DNA from: Paulinella micropora
Taxonomy: Eukaryota; Cercozoa; Imbricatea; Euglyphida
NCBI GenBank assembly: GCA_009731375.1
Contig: BJOX01000093.1
Coordinates: forward strand, 996,620 to 1,030,622
DNA length: 34,003 nucleotides
Reading direction: 5' to 3'
The notes under the pieces were generated by a model that saw nothing but the letters and a program-made list of their open reading frames with translations, searched no databases and had not been told where the DNA came from. Positions 10,101 through 19,566 of the stretch are shown piece by piece (positions within the stretch are counted from its first letter, which is position 1; the number at the start of each line of letters is the position of its first letter). The translations under genes were made by a program, and so were the position numbers.

Positions 10101-13100
10101 CAAGACTCCAAAGGACAACGCTCGGTATTAAGAACTGCATCATGAATGCCAGCAATCTCCAAGAATGCATGCGATATATGGATGACATCTTTTACGCTTG
10201 CTCTCAAAGCTTGCGCTCAAATGCACCATCACATGAAAAATCGAAGTTGTGTGTTCATGTGCCTGTGTGTGTGTGTTCATGTGCCTGTGTATGATTCTGT
10301 ATTTTGTGGCAGAATCTGGAGCTCAGTGAGACTGACTGCGATCGATTGGTGCATTTGCCAGAATCTATCATTACTCCCGTCCTCTGCAGAATTGAATACC
10401 AAGAGTACATACACTGCTTTATCTGCTCCAGGAGTAGGAATGGCGGGGCTGTTGCCAAACTACGATTCTCGTTGCCTCGTTTTTCTTTGGATTTCCTTCT
10501 GGCTTTTGTCCCGTCTCCCACACCCATCTGGAGGCTGCAATCATTGCAGCAGCGGGAGCTCTTTCTATCCTCAGAGCAGAGCCTTGCGGGACGAAGCTTT
10601 CTTGGCTTTACAAGCTATCTGTTGATGGAGACGGTTAGTGATCAAGATTTTGTTCCAGATCGGTCTGTCTGGATTCCTGATGGGCCTGTGGTTAGTTGGC
10701 GAGTGCAACTTCCTGAACAAATCTCGACACATGAGATAAACCTTTTTCGGTATACCGTCCACCCTCGATTTTCGACGTTGTTAGCAGATAGCCGTTTATC
10801 TCGTTTGCATCTTGCGGTGTTGCTGACCGCGTTCGGGACCAGACTCCCTGACAATGTACAGATGGCAACAGGCTCCGAGCAAGCTCTGGAAGTGATTCGG
10901 CAGTGTTGGACAAAAGCGCCTCTAAACAAATCAGATATCGCCAAGCTATCAGAACTGCGCGAATTAAGCCGCCTACGTCGAGAGCCTGCGCTCTTGATTG
11001 CTTCATACCAGCTGGAGCGTTCGGCGCTGAGTCTGCCCTTTCTGCACCCGGCTGCTGATTGTCCGACATCCCTTCCATTGACCCAAAATCTTCTCCTTGA
11101 GCTGTCCGATGCTCATACGGAATACTTGGGATTGACTCGCAAGAAGATTTCTCCGCGCCGCCGACTGACACACGAAGAGGTCTCCTCCAGTACTGTGCTC
11201 ACCCCAAGCAAGTGTTTGCGGCAGTCGAAGGAATTTGATCGCCTGGTTGACCAACCAGACTTTAAAGGCTTTCAATCCTCAAACTGAAGACTGCAGGTGG
11301 GACCGTAAATGTCAAGAACATTGAGCAAGAGCTGTGTGGGTTGGTTCGTTCGAGCCCGCGCCCTGCCAGTGCTTATCCTCTTCAGACTGAAGCCAAACTT
11401 AGAGCCCTTGCAAAGGCCATGAACGATGAGCTCAAGCAGTCGTGGGACTCTTATTTGTCGACTCATGTCTTTTCCCTGAAGTATCCTTTGCTTACGGTGG
11501 AGGCTCGCCTTGCAAAGATATGGGAAAATGTCAAAGCAGCACGAGAGACCATGCAGCAGTATTTGCTTCGCACATTCAGAGGTGCCACCATGCGTTCTCA
11601 GGAAGGGACGCTGCATCAACTCGCCAACCGCGTGCCCGTATTTGGCCTGCGCGATATCTTGCGCGTCGCTATTGATAGCAAGGTGGTGACTGAAGTAGAT
11701 GCCAGCCTCTCCGAGATGGTTCAACGCGAGGCCCAACAAGCTTGTGTTGATTTTCTGGAAGTCTGTGTGCTTGAAGATCGTCTGGTGCGGCTACTTTCAC
11801 TGTGTAGACAAAAGCAGTTAGCAAGTATCACGCAAGAATTGCAGGTGTCTTTGAAATTATTAACCGTTACCATTTATTACTTTTTTCATTTATTACTTTA
11901 TTCGTGTAGTTACTAATCGCTTCATTTGTCAGACTAAATTGTCCAGTAAGTGCACAGTTTACAATTTTTGTGTAAGGTTTTCAAATTCTGTGTATGGGTA
12001 TCGATTTGCTATTTTCTCTTATGTGCTTTGTCTTGATCTCAAGTTGTATTCTCTTGTACTTTTGGTCGTGGCATCATTTCCTCTAGACACATGCCGTTGA
12101 TTTTTCTTCTGACACCTGTGACCATATACATGGTTTTACAGGTCCATCGCACCTGGAAATCAATTCAGAATCCACGTTGGCTCGTATTTGAAGCTGAACA
12201 GTGTCTGCAAATCCGTCCTGAACAGTACGCTGTGGCACAGCATCTGCTTGAGAACGCAGGCGCAATAAGTCAGCTCAACATGGGTACATTTGAAGCTTTA
12301 ATCACAGACAAGTCATCCAATATTTCATCTCTTCGTCTGACTTGCTCATCTACCTTGCTTGTCTGCATAGCTTTACTTGTTGTATTGCAGGTAAAGGAAA
12401 GACGAGGGTAATAACGCCTATGCTGATTCTGAAGCTGACCGAACGCAGAGAAGGCCACGATTTCATCGTGCGACTTCACCTTTTGAGAAGCCTTTTCCAC
12501 GACATAACGGTTTTCCAAAACTGCTTGACCGCAAGTATCTGCACTATCAGACTGTATCAGCTACCTTACCACCGCGAAATAGACCTAGATTCCGAGAATG
12601 TTGCACTACTTGAGGAGACGCTGGAAGAAGTGCTCCGAGTGAGAGGTTTGATTATGCAGACATTTGCTTGATCAAGATTAGTTCGAAAGGATAAATCAAT
12701 AGATGCTTGGATCGCTGTGTGGCAGGAGTTTTGCTTGTGACCCCAGAGCATCGCCTGTCGCTGGAAATGAAGCCCAGGTGTGACAGTGGAAGCCTCAACG
12801 TAGCCTCCAGCGTTGGTAAGCAAACGGTGGCGGAGCAGCTTACGGCCCTTAACTCTCGATTCGTTTATAAGAACATATTTGATGAGTCAGACGCTATTCT
12901 CGACTCCAAGTACCAACTCGTGTACAGCATCGGTGTGCCCATGTCTCTCCCTGACCTTGACGTGCGCACCGCTGCAGTGTTAGGCCTGCTTCGCACCATG
13001 AGCTTTGATGGCAAGGTTGTCACACTCCTTCAGCGGCAGGGAGTCGCAGTCTCCGTCTCGCGAGGCTTTTCCAGCAGCGATATGTTTCTACACGGTAGCT

Positions 13101-15538
13101 TTCGTGCATACCGTCTGCTCGACCTTGATTCTGATGCAAGCCAAAAGCTTGCCTTAGCTCTGGCCAAAGGATTCATACAAGCTCCACCACATAGCTTCCA
13201 GTGGATCAAGCAACTATGCCAACGGGATGCAAAGCTCGAAAGTGTACTATTGAGAGCCATCTGCGATGTCAAGAACCCCATACCCTGTCGCGCTTCCATG
13301 TTGAAGATCCCTTCTTTTCGAAACGGCATCTTAGCACTGCGAGGGCTTGTAGGACATCAGATCCTTTTTCGTTGTCTGGAACTGCGCCACCGTGTAAACT
13401 ACGGCCTCGACACCCGCCGTGCTAAGCGATTGGCTGTACCCTTCCGAGCGGCCGACCTGCCTTCTGAACGAGCAGAGTTTGCGCATCCCGACGTGTGTTT
13501 GGTTCTTACTGCGCTGTCATTCTTGCAAGACGGCCTAACGATGCAACAGATGCTGGAAGCGGTAAGGATGCTGATGTCGTTGGGTATGTCTGCTTTAGAG
13601 GCCGAGTACAATCGATGGTTGCGTCCTGTATCTACGGCACTGCACAAGGCAGAGCTGCAAACTATTGACAAGGCGGAAAAACTCGTAAGACTAACCGCTT
13701 CCAACTGTATGAGATTCAAACATCATTTTATACTGCATTTTATTTATTGATTTATGTTCGTGCTTATATTCCTTGTCGTGTGCTTGTTGTTCTGGTTGCT
13801 AGCCTGCTGAAACCTTGACAAGTTGCTTTCATTTCATCCTCGCTTCTGTTTGTAGGATTTGTCCAACAGTATGCAGATGCAGACGGTGTGGAGAGTTTAT
13901 CGATTCTCTTTTGCAGCAGTTGGCTTCTTTGTTACCAACTGCGTGTTTCCGTCCGACACAAGCCAGTTTCCTGAGCGGGTGATGTCGTCGCCATGGCACC
14001 TCTGCGACTCATCCGAGCATGCAGGGCCCGTTGGCTTTTCGGGTACGAATGACCTGCATAATCTGCTACCCCTTCAAGTACGACAATCCGCTCCTGCCAA
14101 TGCACCGGAGCTGGTAGGAACCAATTGCTTCATGCTCGGTCGACTCATCTCGCAGACCATCGATTTCCACACACTCAAGCAGGATCCTGATCAGCCTTTG
14201 TGGAAAACTCTCCTTACCTTCGCATTGCAGCACAAGGCGAAGCCGCGGGCGCTGATCGACGCGGGCTCGCTGCTGGCTGGCATCTCCAATATGGAGGCCG
14301 CGCAGTTTGTGCTGGACCTTCTCGAGGACAAAGACTTACATCACGACTTCTTGGCAGTAGTGTTCTTCCACACGCAGCAAGGCAAATGGTTTGTATTGGA
14401 GAAGACACGCCGCAGCTGTCCCTTGGCCTTCTCTGCGGTGCGTGAGCGTGACGCCTTTGTAATCTTTGACGATGCGAGGTCACACCTGGTCTCTTGTAAC
14501 GGCCGCTTCTTTGATTTCGTCGAAGCACCATGTCTTGGTCGGGTTTTTGTGTGGAATTCCGCTTGGTTTCTACTAGATATGATGTTGGAATTCATGGAGA
14601 TGTATCTATGGCGACAGGTCGCGCGGCTCAGACATGAAGCTTCGCAAAGATGCCGTGGCTGTCCTCACAATTGGAGCCAAGATGATGAAGGATAAGCTGA
14701 TGCAAGGTACAGTCCATTAGCAGAACGTGTTTGGTAGGATCGGTAGTTACTGGGATTGTATGAAATTGTTTATCTTTTGCTCACAGTTCACGCGTGTGTT
14801 TCATGTATGAACTTTTGTTATTGATGTTGTTCGTTTGGTAAATAAGGCGGGGGACGAATGCGAGAGCTCGATCGCGACCAGAAGCTGATATTTGCCATCT
14901 GCAGTGATGCTGAAGACAGCATTCGATGTCATATCAAAGCGAAGAGCAACCCAAGAAACTGGCAGCTCAAGGCTACTCACGTGCTTGACTGGGTGATGAC
15001 CAACACTGCGAATGCGACCTTGCGAGGGCTTCCTATGTTTGCCTACCAGGGCCAGTACTTTGCAAGTACAAAACCCTTGCCTCCTCACTACGCTCGCTTG
15101 CCTGAGAACTTCGAACTCTCAATGTACGAAGACTTGGCCGTGCACCAAGTAGCGATTGCTACCATTGCAGAGGAAACGGCAGCGTGGTTTACTCGGCGCA
15201 TGAAGGAAAATGATTTATTGGCCTCCTTTACAGCTTCCAAGCAGCTCGTTGAGAAGATTTCCGACCACACCAAACACTTCGGAACAGATATTTTTGTGAG
15301 TCGGCAAGCCATTGGCGCTGATAGCCAGTGTGAGCGCGAGCAAGAAAGGGAGCAAGAAAGGGAGATGGAACAAGAAGTCGAGCTTCCCAAGATGGTAGCC
15401 TTGCACATATCTTCCACCTGCCTCGACATGCAATTCAGAAAAGGAGCATATTTGTCAGCAACCATAACTTAATATCGTGCTCTCGTTCACTCGATAATTC
15501 AGGGTTTATTTCTTTCCAGGACCTTCTCTCTCTCTCTC

Positions 15539-15574
<36 letters not shown>

Positions 15575-16672
15575 TCTCTCTTTCTTGTTCTTTCTAAATA
15601 TAACTTTGTGTTTTCTGTCTTTTTCTATTTTGCTATGTTTGCAGAAGCCGTGCTCAGAAAAAGTTTGGCAGTACAGCAGGGCACTGGATTGCACCTCGGC
15701 ATCACAGCTTTCGGGCATGTCTCCCTCTCTGGGCGTCGACATCAAACCTTTTCATCAGTTCATTCAGAGGTTGGATGTTCAAGGCATCAGCGACATCGAT
15801 TGGTTTCCGGATTCTCTTTTTTGTACTTCAAACTTCTTTGACACTGTGATACAGCAGCACAGTGTAACGCAAGACATCAAAGATTATCTGCGTCTTGCCG
15901 ACGCTGTACTAGCGTTCCCAGATGCTTCCTTGCTTTTGCTGAGCGACTTCGAGGCAGAGCAAATATTGGCATTGTACCAGGATGGACACAGATCTACTGG
16001 ACCGCAGATTGCCTGCGTTTGTAAACTTGGCGTTTATCTCGCACTGCGTAGACAACAAGCTCCCCATTACCCATGCTATCGGCGTGTTTCCTGGTGTATT
16101 CCAGAACCGTGAGGGAACATTTTCGCTGTGTTCGATGTTAGTTTGCGAAAGCTTTCCGTCCCTTCTGACAGCTGTAGAAGTATACAACGGCAGGGTCAAC
16201 TTCCCAAAGGAAAAACCTCCTGTCCAAAATCTTATCCAGAGAGTGGACAGCAGCCAAGGAGTTTGTTTGGATTCGGCAGTTGGGTGCAGACTTTGATAGC
16301 TCCACCTTGCAGGAAGTCCTGAGAGAGAAGGATGTGTTGTCATCAGAGCTGGTCGTGGACAGCCGGCTGGTGGAGGAGGACGAGGAGAAGGGCAAGGAGG
16401 ACGAGGAGGAGGATGAGAAGGGCAAGGAGGAGGGCAAGGAGGACGAGGAGGACGAGGAGAAGGATGAGGAGGAGGGCCCGGGCGAGGAGGACGAGAAGGA
16501 GGAGGAGGAGGAGGGCGAGGATGAGGAGGAGGAGGAGGACGAGGAGGACCGAGGAGGAGGAAGAGGAGGAGGACGACGACAACGAGTAGAAGGTCGACGA
16601 GGAGGAGGACGAAGGAGGAGGAGGACGAGGAGGAGTTGTTCACAGGGGAAAATGGTGAGAAGTAGGATGTAG
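6091..16672 (+). CDS. Giant DUF6606-DUF3638-DUF3645 protein, multi-exon
   Basis: About ten exon blocks give roughly 3,000 residues, the usual size of this family. Landmarks appear in family order. They are an N-terminal DUF6606-like part, a coiled coil, LLTGQVLINGVPPSRLP, LHLAVLLTAFGTRLPD with ATGSEQAL, the P-loop QLNMGKGKTRVITPML, TPEHRLSLEM, FDESDAILDSKYQLVYSIG, the DUF3645 core NYGLDTRRAKRLAVPFRAAD, GFSGTNDLHNLLP, ALIDAGSLLAGISN, ARSRGSDMKL and GRMRELDRDQKL. The function of the family is not established. Some databases label members as ubiquitin thioesterases, but I see no cysteine-protease signature. P-loop, DESD and GRMR motifs suggest a helicase-like NTPase. Seven junctions conserve frame exactly. 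Several exons contain one-base frame breaks, so either the assembly has indel errors or the gene is beginning to decay. The first exon is not located, and the 3' end is blurred by a gap. Confidence 0.9.
7148..7279 (+). other. Intron 1 (132 bp)
   Basis: Donor GAG/GTCTGA and acceptor CTGTTGCAG/GACTTG. Splicing joins RLGPE to DLRREAGS in phase 0. GT-rich sequence (GTGTGTGTGC) lies inside. Confidence 0.75.
7280..10253 (+). CDS. Exon block 2: coiled coil and first half of DUF3638 protein
   Basis: Begins DLRREAGSTVLNP. A charged heptad-like helix (MEEELAQERVSDHWLQVQQK and on to RKKQRRESE) lies at 7960-8120, as in family members, followed by QRIFFFLMEPELKVFSRLTL. A one-base break at 8428-8441 separates EWSNFYNSHTSS from HNAPVFLASKGEIKAP. 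The following 1.28-kb open part carries YALNLLTGQVLINGVPPSRL. A second break at 9715-9722 precedes RDFEVIRTIEGHFRTIKR, and LREMHSHWLIN plus LPEMWLRP follow. A third change near 10110-10140 precedes NLQECMRYMDDIFYACSQSL. The exact 3' donor in the GT-rich stretch (10250-10275) is uncertain because several GTs keep the frame. Confidence 0.8.
10254..10312 (+). other. Intron 2 (about 60 bp, donor uncertain)
   Basis: A GT-rich stretch with GTGTGTGTGTGTTC ends at TTTTGTGGCAG/AATCTG. The acceptor is clear. The donor could be any of several in-frame GTs between 10254 and about 10275. Confidence 0.5.
10313..11844 (+). CDS. Exon block 3: central DUF3638 region
   Basis: NLELSETDCDRLVHLPE leads to YQEYIHCFICSRSRNGG, LPRFSLDFLL and SVWIPDGPV, then LSRLHLAVLLTAFGTRLPD and ATGSEQALEVI. 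These are the most recognisable family segments before the P-loop; the usual form is LPDPLTGxTGTEEAL, and here Met-Ala replaces Thr-Gly before TG. A frame change between about 11265 and 11282 joins DFKGFQ to LKTAGGTVNVKNIEQEL. The block then runs through EAKLRALAKAMNDELKQSWD to SITQELQ and a GTGTCT donor at 11845. Confidence 0.85.
11845..12141 (+). other. Intron 3 (297 bp)
   Basis: Donor CAG/GTGTCT and acceptor GGTTTTACAG/GTCCAT, phase 0. It is AT-rich, with no other feature. Confidence 0.8.
12142..12283 (+). CDS. Exon 4: lead-in to the P-loop
   Basis: Reads VHRTWKSIQNPRWLVFEAEQ, CLQIRPEQYAVAQHLLENAG and AISQLNM plus the first base of a Gly codon. The pattern W-L-x-x-E-x-E-x-x-x-x-IRPxQ-x-x-VA ... 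QLNMG is the signature immediately before the family's P-loop. Reading straight on into the intron would break the motif, which confirms the splice. Confidence 0.9.
12284..12390 (+). other. Intron 4 (107 bp), splits the P-loop
   Basis: Donor ATGG/GTACAT and acceptor TGTATTGCAG/GTAAAG. The Gly codon is split after its first base. Splicing restores MGKGKTRVI. Confidence 0.9.
12391..12645 (+). CDS. Exon 5: P-loop and following helix
   Basis: Joined to exon 4 it reads QLNMGKGKTRVITPML then ILKLTERREGHDFIVRLHLL and LTASICTIRLYQLPYHREID. G-K-G-K-T is a Walker A type P-loop for nucleotide phosphate; most relatives have G-E-G-K-S/T, so Lys replaces Glu here. The exon ends in phase 1 at RVR/G with donor GTTTGA. 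Confidence 0.9.
12646..12725 (+). other. Intron 5 (80 bp)
   Basis: Donor AGAG/GTTTGA and acceptor GTGTGGCAG/GAGTTT, phase 1. The GTGAGA at 12639 looks like a better donor but would put exon 6 out of frame. Confidence 0.75.
12726..13684 (+). CDS. Exon 6: DESD motif and DUF3645 domain
   Basis: Opens GVLLVTPEHRLSLEMKPR, then NIFDESDAILDSKYQLVYSI. DESD after the P-loop resembles a Walker B or DExD box. The DUF3645 core follows: RNGILALRGLVGHQILFRCL, NYGLDTRRAKRLAVPFRAAD, PSERAEFAHPDVCLVLTAL and QDGLTMQQM. This is the cleanest exon, with 319 codons and no frame break. It ends KAEKL at a GTAAGA donor. Confidence 0.93.
13685..13855 (+). other. Intron 6 (171 bp)
   Basis: Donor CTC/GTAAGA and acceptor GTTTGTAG/GATTTG, phase 0. 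Confidence 0.8.
13856..14478 (+). CDS. Exon 7: GFSGTND region
   Basis: TNCVFPSDTSQFPERVMSSP is the family's VFP-x-E-x-x-QF segment. GFSGTNDLHNLLPLQVRQ is its most invariant C-terminal signature, and ALIDAGSLLAGISNMEAAQF plus VVFFHTQQGKWFV follow in family order. The exon ends FVIFDDA plus two bases (AG). Reading into the intron gives SHLVSC, off pattern. Confidence 0.92.
14479..14617 (+). other. Intron 7 (139 bp)
   Basis: Donor GCGAG/GTCACA and acceptor GGCGACAG/GTCGCG, phase 2. Splicing creates FDDARSRGSDMKL, matching the family's DE-x-H-T-RGTDLK. Confidence 0.85.
14618..14706 (+). CDS. Exon 8: RGSDMKL motif
   Basis: Only 89 bp: SRGSDMKLRKDAVAVLTIGA then KMMKDKLMQ plus one base. The family form is RGTDLKLPxxxxAxLTLGxxxxKDxLxQ. 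Donor AAG/GTACAG. Confidence 0.9.
14707..14846 (+). other. Intron 8 (140 bp)
   Basis: Donor CAAG/GTACAG and acceptor AAATAAG/GCGGGG, phase 1. Joining gives LMQGGGRMRELDRDQKLIF. Confidence 0.8.
14847..15394 (+). CDS. Exon 9: GRMR motif to E/Q-rich helix
   Basis: GGGRMRELDRDQKLIFAICS matches the family's Q-A-x-x-RMRxLxxxQ, which resembles helicase motif VI (Q-x-x-GR-x-x-R). A charged helix (CEREQEREQEREMEQEVE) sits at 15329-15384, as in relatives. The exon ends VELPKM at a GTAGCC donor. Confidence 0.85.
15395..15644 (+). other. Intron 9 (250 bp) with a CT microsatellite
   Basis: Donor ATG/GTAGCC and acceptor TGTTTGCAG/AAGCCG, phase 0. A (CT)n tract at 15526-15590 lies 55 bp before the acceptor and may serve as a polypyrimidine tract. 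Confidence 0.75.
15645..16369 (+). CDS. Exon block 10: conserved C-terminus
   Basis: KPCSEKVWQYSRALDCTS opens the block. DWFPDSLFCTSNFFDTVIQQ, then DYLRLADAVLAFPDASLLLL and SDFEAEQIL, is the family's FTxNFFxTV ... YLRPV ... LLSxxEA region. A frame change near 15965-15985 leads to LLDRRLPAFVNLAFISHCVD. A second one near 16235-16245 leads to EWTAAKEFVWIRQLGADFDS and STLQEVLREKDVLSSELVVD. That last segment is the expected end of the conserved family region. Confidence 0.8.
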
Positions 16673-16925
16673 ACGATAAGAAGCAGGGGGGAGATGAGTA
16701 TTATGAGGAAGGTGATGAGGAGGAGGAGGACGACGAAGATGACGGCGATGATACAGGTTGTGAAGAGGATGCCGCGGCAAGGGGGGGGGGGGGNNNNNNN
16801 NNNNNNNNNNNNNNNNNNNNNNNNNNNNNNNNNNNNNNNNNNNNNNNNNNNNNNNNNNNNNNNNNNNNNNNNNNNNNNNNNNNNAAGAAGAAGAAGAAGA
16901 AGAAGAAGAAGAAGAAGAAGAAGAA

Positions 16926-16957
<32 letters not shown>

Positions 16958-16967
16958 AGAAGAGGAA

Positions 16968-17002
<35 letters not shown>

Positions 17003-17160
17003 AGAAGAAGAAGAAGGAGGAGGAGGAGGAGGAGGAGGAGGAGGAGGAGGAGAAGAAGAAGAAGAAGAAGAAGAAGAAGAAGAAGAAGAAGAAGAAGAAG
17101 AAGAAGAAGAAGAAGAAGACAAGGAGTACGGGGAGGAGCCTGGAGGTGGAAAAAGAGCGT
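16370..17160 (+). repeat. GAG/GAC/GAA purine array, possible acidic C-terminal tail
   Basis: In frame with the end of block 10 the array reads about 60 Asp/Glu/Lys/Gly residues (VEEDEEKGKEDEEEDEKGKE onward) and then turns Arg/Gly-rich, ending at TAG 16670-16672. Other frames stay acidic across the array (KVDEEEDE; then DVDDKKQGGDEYYEEGDEEE), each preceded by an in-frame TAG. After the gap one frame gives poly-Glu followed by DKEYGEEPGGGKRAC and a GTAAGT donor-like site near 17161. An original long acidic tail, broken by indels, is likely. Acidic tails often bind basic partners, but no function can be claimed here. Confidence 0.6.
16794..16884. other. Assembly gap
   Basis: Ns between a poly-G run and a (AAG)n array, inside the acidic-tail region. 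Confidence 0.98.
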
Positions 17161-18690
17161 GTGTAAGTTGTTGCGGCGGCGAGTACGATCAAATCTCAAA
17201 TCGCATAGGTTTTACCACTCTTCATCAATCATCGAAGTGCACATGCGATTTTCATCGAGAACTCTTGTCTGCTTGCACGGCCAGGCTCTCGCCGGCTCCA
17301 GCTGTGAGCAGTGTTCAATACTCAGGCTCAAATGAACCCATGCCAGCGCATTTCAACATTAAGCTCAACACATTAATGTCAGACGATTCGCTATGCTAGG
17401 CATAAACTCCAAGCTCATACCTTTGCTAAAGTTTTCATCGTAATGATTAATGTGTTCACCGCAATCATAATAAGTCAACTTGGTATTGCAGCCCGTTGCT
17501 GGCTGGCAAGAGTCAAGAATATTTATAATTAAAATCAAGTTGAGCTTATCATTAATATAAGTATGAACAGCTACCTAGTGAAGTGGCAAGTATTTTTATT
17601 AAAACAGTGTTTGCGTTACTACAATTTTGGTTTTGGGACCCGCCGAGTAGTGACCAGCACAATGCGGCTGGCTGAGAATGCCAGCTCTGAGTCACGCACA
17701 GATCTGCAGGGGTTTTGCAAGGCCGGCGCGGCAAGAACTGGAAAGCAGCTCTCGGAGGACAGGAAGAGCCGGCATATGTTTTTCAGGTTGTGAAAGTTTA
17801 CTACTGAGTGGGGCCCAAAACTTTCAGTTGAAAATAGTTACTAGTTTACTGAATAACTGGGGTTATCAAGTTAATCACACCGGACCACGAGTGACAGTGC
17901 TTACCCAATTGCATAAACGCCTGGGCAGTGAAAGAGCAACTTTTTGAAGGGCTAGGTTTAAAGGGCAAGATATGTGAATGATGGTCTGCAGGGCTCATAT
18001 GTAACTACATATGGCGTACTAGTATGAGCTGTGCTCAAGAAGAAACGAAGGCAATGACTCGTATATTATAATATGTAACTTCAAGTTGAAGTTTGGCAAC
18101 TTCAGTCAATATTTTCAAGTTCAATATTAATGTTTTTTTTTGTTAGAAAGAGTCCGATGATCACGATGCAATTTAGTCCCCGGCGGCCAACCTTGGAAAA
18201 AGCTCAGCCTCGGAGGGGCGTATTAAGGGGAGGGTTCCCTGCGCTTAAATTATTCACTTTCCCTTTTTCCTTGTCACAAGTTACTATTTTGCTTTTCCTC
18301 TTACTACGGTATATATTTTTCTTTCTTTAAAAAACAAAAAAATATTCCGAAGTTCTTTTTTCAAGTTTATTATTAATACTGTGATTTCAAGCCTGTTTTT
18401 TTATTTTATTTTACAATATTTTTTTTTTCTTTTCTTTTTACGATTCACTTTGCGGTCTTCAGACTTTGTATTAATATCTCTTTGATGCCACTCAAGTTCC
18501 ATTCTCAGTAGTATCTCTTCTGCTCAAGTTCCCACTCAGGCTCTACGAGTCACGGTGGCGAGTACTATTTTATAATATTAAAACAATGTTTGCGTAAATG
18601 TAACCAGCCTTTAGCAAAAGAGCGAGCACGGCGGTCACTCGTCCGGTAAACCCCTGTTTAGTGGCATTTTTGTTTACATATATATTGTAT
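17161..18690. other. Gene-poor AT-rich region
   Basis: No gene is supported. Words TCAAGTT, CAACTT and TATTAATA recur, as in 1-1737. Short open frames such as 17563-17793 and 17678-17947 lack family similarity and splice context. A pyrimidine and T-rich stretch occupies 18240-18440. Confidence 0.5.
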
Positions 18691-18967
18691 TACTGGGTAC
18701 ATTCAAGTGTCAAACTCAGCCATAGAATTTGTGTTAAGGGGCAGATTTCAGATTAGCGGCCAGATTTCAGATTAGTGGTCAGAATTCAAATTAGTGCAAC
18801 TTAACGGCTATATCCGTCCGCAAAATCTGCATAATTTTTGCGAAATATTACAGTTAAATTGAACTAATTTGAATTCTGACCACTAATCTAAAATCTGACC
18901 GCTAATCTGAAATCTGACCCTTAACTCAAATTCGCTGGCTGAGTTTGACACTTGAATGTACCCAGTA
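18691..18967. mobile_element. 277-bp foldback element (MITE-like)
   Basis: The left arm (18691 to about 18795) is the reverse complement of the right arm (about 18863 to 18967), with about six mismatches over some 105 positions by eye. Ends are TACTGGGTACATTCAAG and its complement. Weaker pairing continues inward to a short hairpin tip around 18820-18840 (CGCAAAA / ATTTTTGCG), so nearly the whole element is one palindrome. Each arm contains a 23-bp tandem repeat (CAGATTTCAGATTAG twice). If the termini are CTGGGTAC, the flanking TA on both sides could be a target duplication as for Tc1/mariner-type MITEs; this is inference. A transcript would form a long hairpin RNA. Confidence 0.8.
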
Positions 18968-19262
18968 ATAATCACTCTTTGGCCGCCCGCTCGGATAATT
19001 TGACAGTCAAAACTTGATTCGCTCGTAGGAATGAGCCTAAGTCGAAGTATGAGAAGGAAAGTGGTAAAAGCTTCAGGTGACTCTTCCGAGTCAGAACGAA
19101 AGGAAAAAAATAAACGTGACTTTTCAGAGTCAGAAAGAAGGTAGGTGCTACTACTCCAGAGCGAAGGTTGGTACGACTTGCTGAACTTCACGTAAACACC
19201 AAAGTTAAATTTTACTTTATACATTAGAAATTTTGAGAGGAGGCGGGGTCAAATGAGTGGGA
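18968..19262. other. Non-coding spacer
   Basis: Contains a purine-rich stretch with repeated CAGAGTCAGAA-like words (19085-19140). No gene is supported. Confidence 0.5.
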
Positions 19263-19408
19263 TTCTTCTTCTTCTTCTTCTTCTCCTCCTCCTCCTCCTC
19301 CTTCTCCTTCTTCTTCTTCTTCTTCTTCTTCTTCTTCTTCTTCTTCTTCTTCTTCTTCTTCTTCTTCTTCTTCTTCTTCCTCTTTCTCTTCTTCTTCTTC
19401 CTCTTTCT
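19263..19408. repeat. (TTC)n microsatellite
   Basis: About 145 bp of TTC with a TCC block at its start and CTTTTCTC-like interruptions at its end. Confidence 0.95.
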
Positions 19409-19566
19409 AAGAACAGAAAAACTTAACTTGATCACAAACTTAATCAAAGACAACAGAAAAACATATTCAACCTGCTCATAAGTTACTCGCATGCCTTAAC
19501 GAAAGGAAAGAACCAGAGAAGAGCCGAAGAAAGAGCCCAATTAGAAAAAGAAGAAAGAATTATGTG

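Noticed and set aside
12639-12646. GTGAGA at 12639 as the donor of intron 5
   Set aside because: It matches the donor consensus better than GTTTGA at 12646, but would join exon 6 out of frame and lose G before VLLVTPEH.
3275-16672. Genetic-code change with TAG as a sense codon
   Set aside because: In-frame TAGs occur only in the decayed ankyrin pieces and the indel-ridden acidic tail. The conserved exons contain none, so nonsense changes and frame errors explain them.
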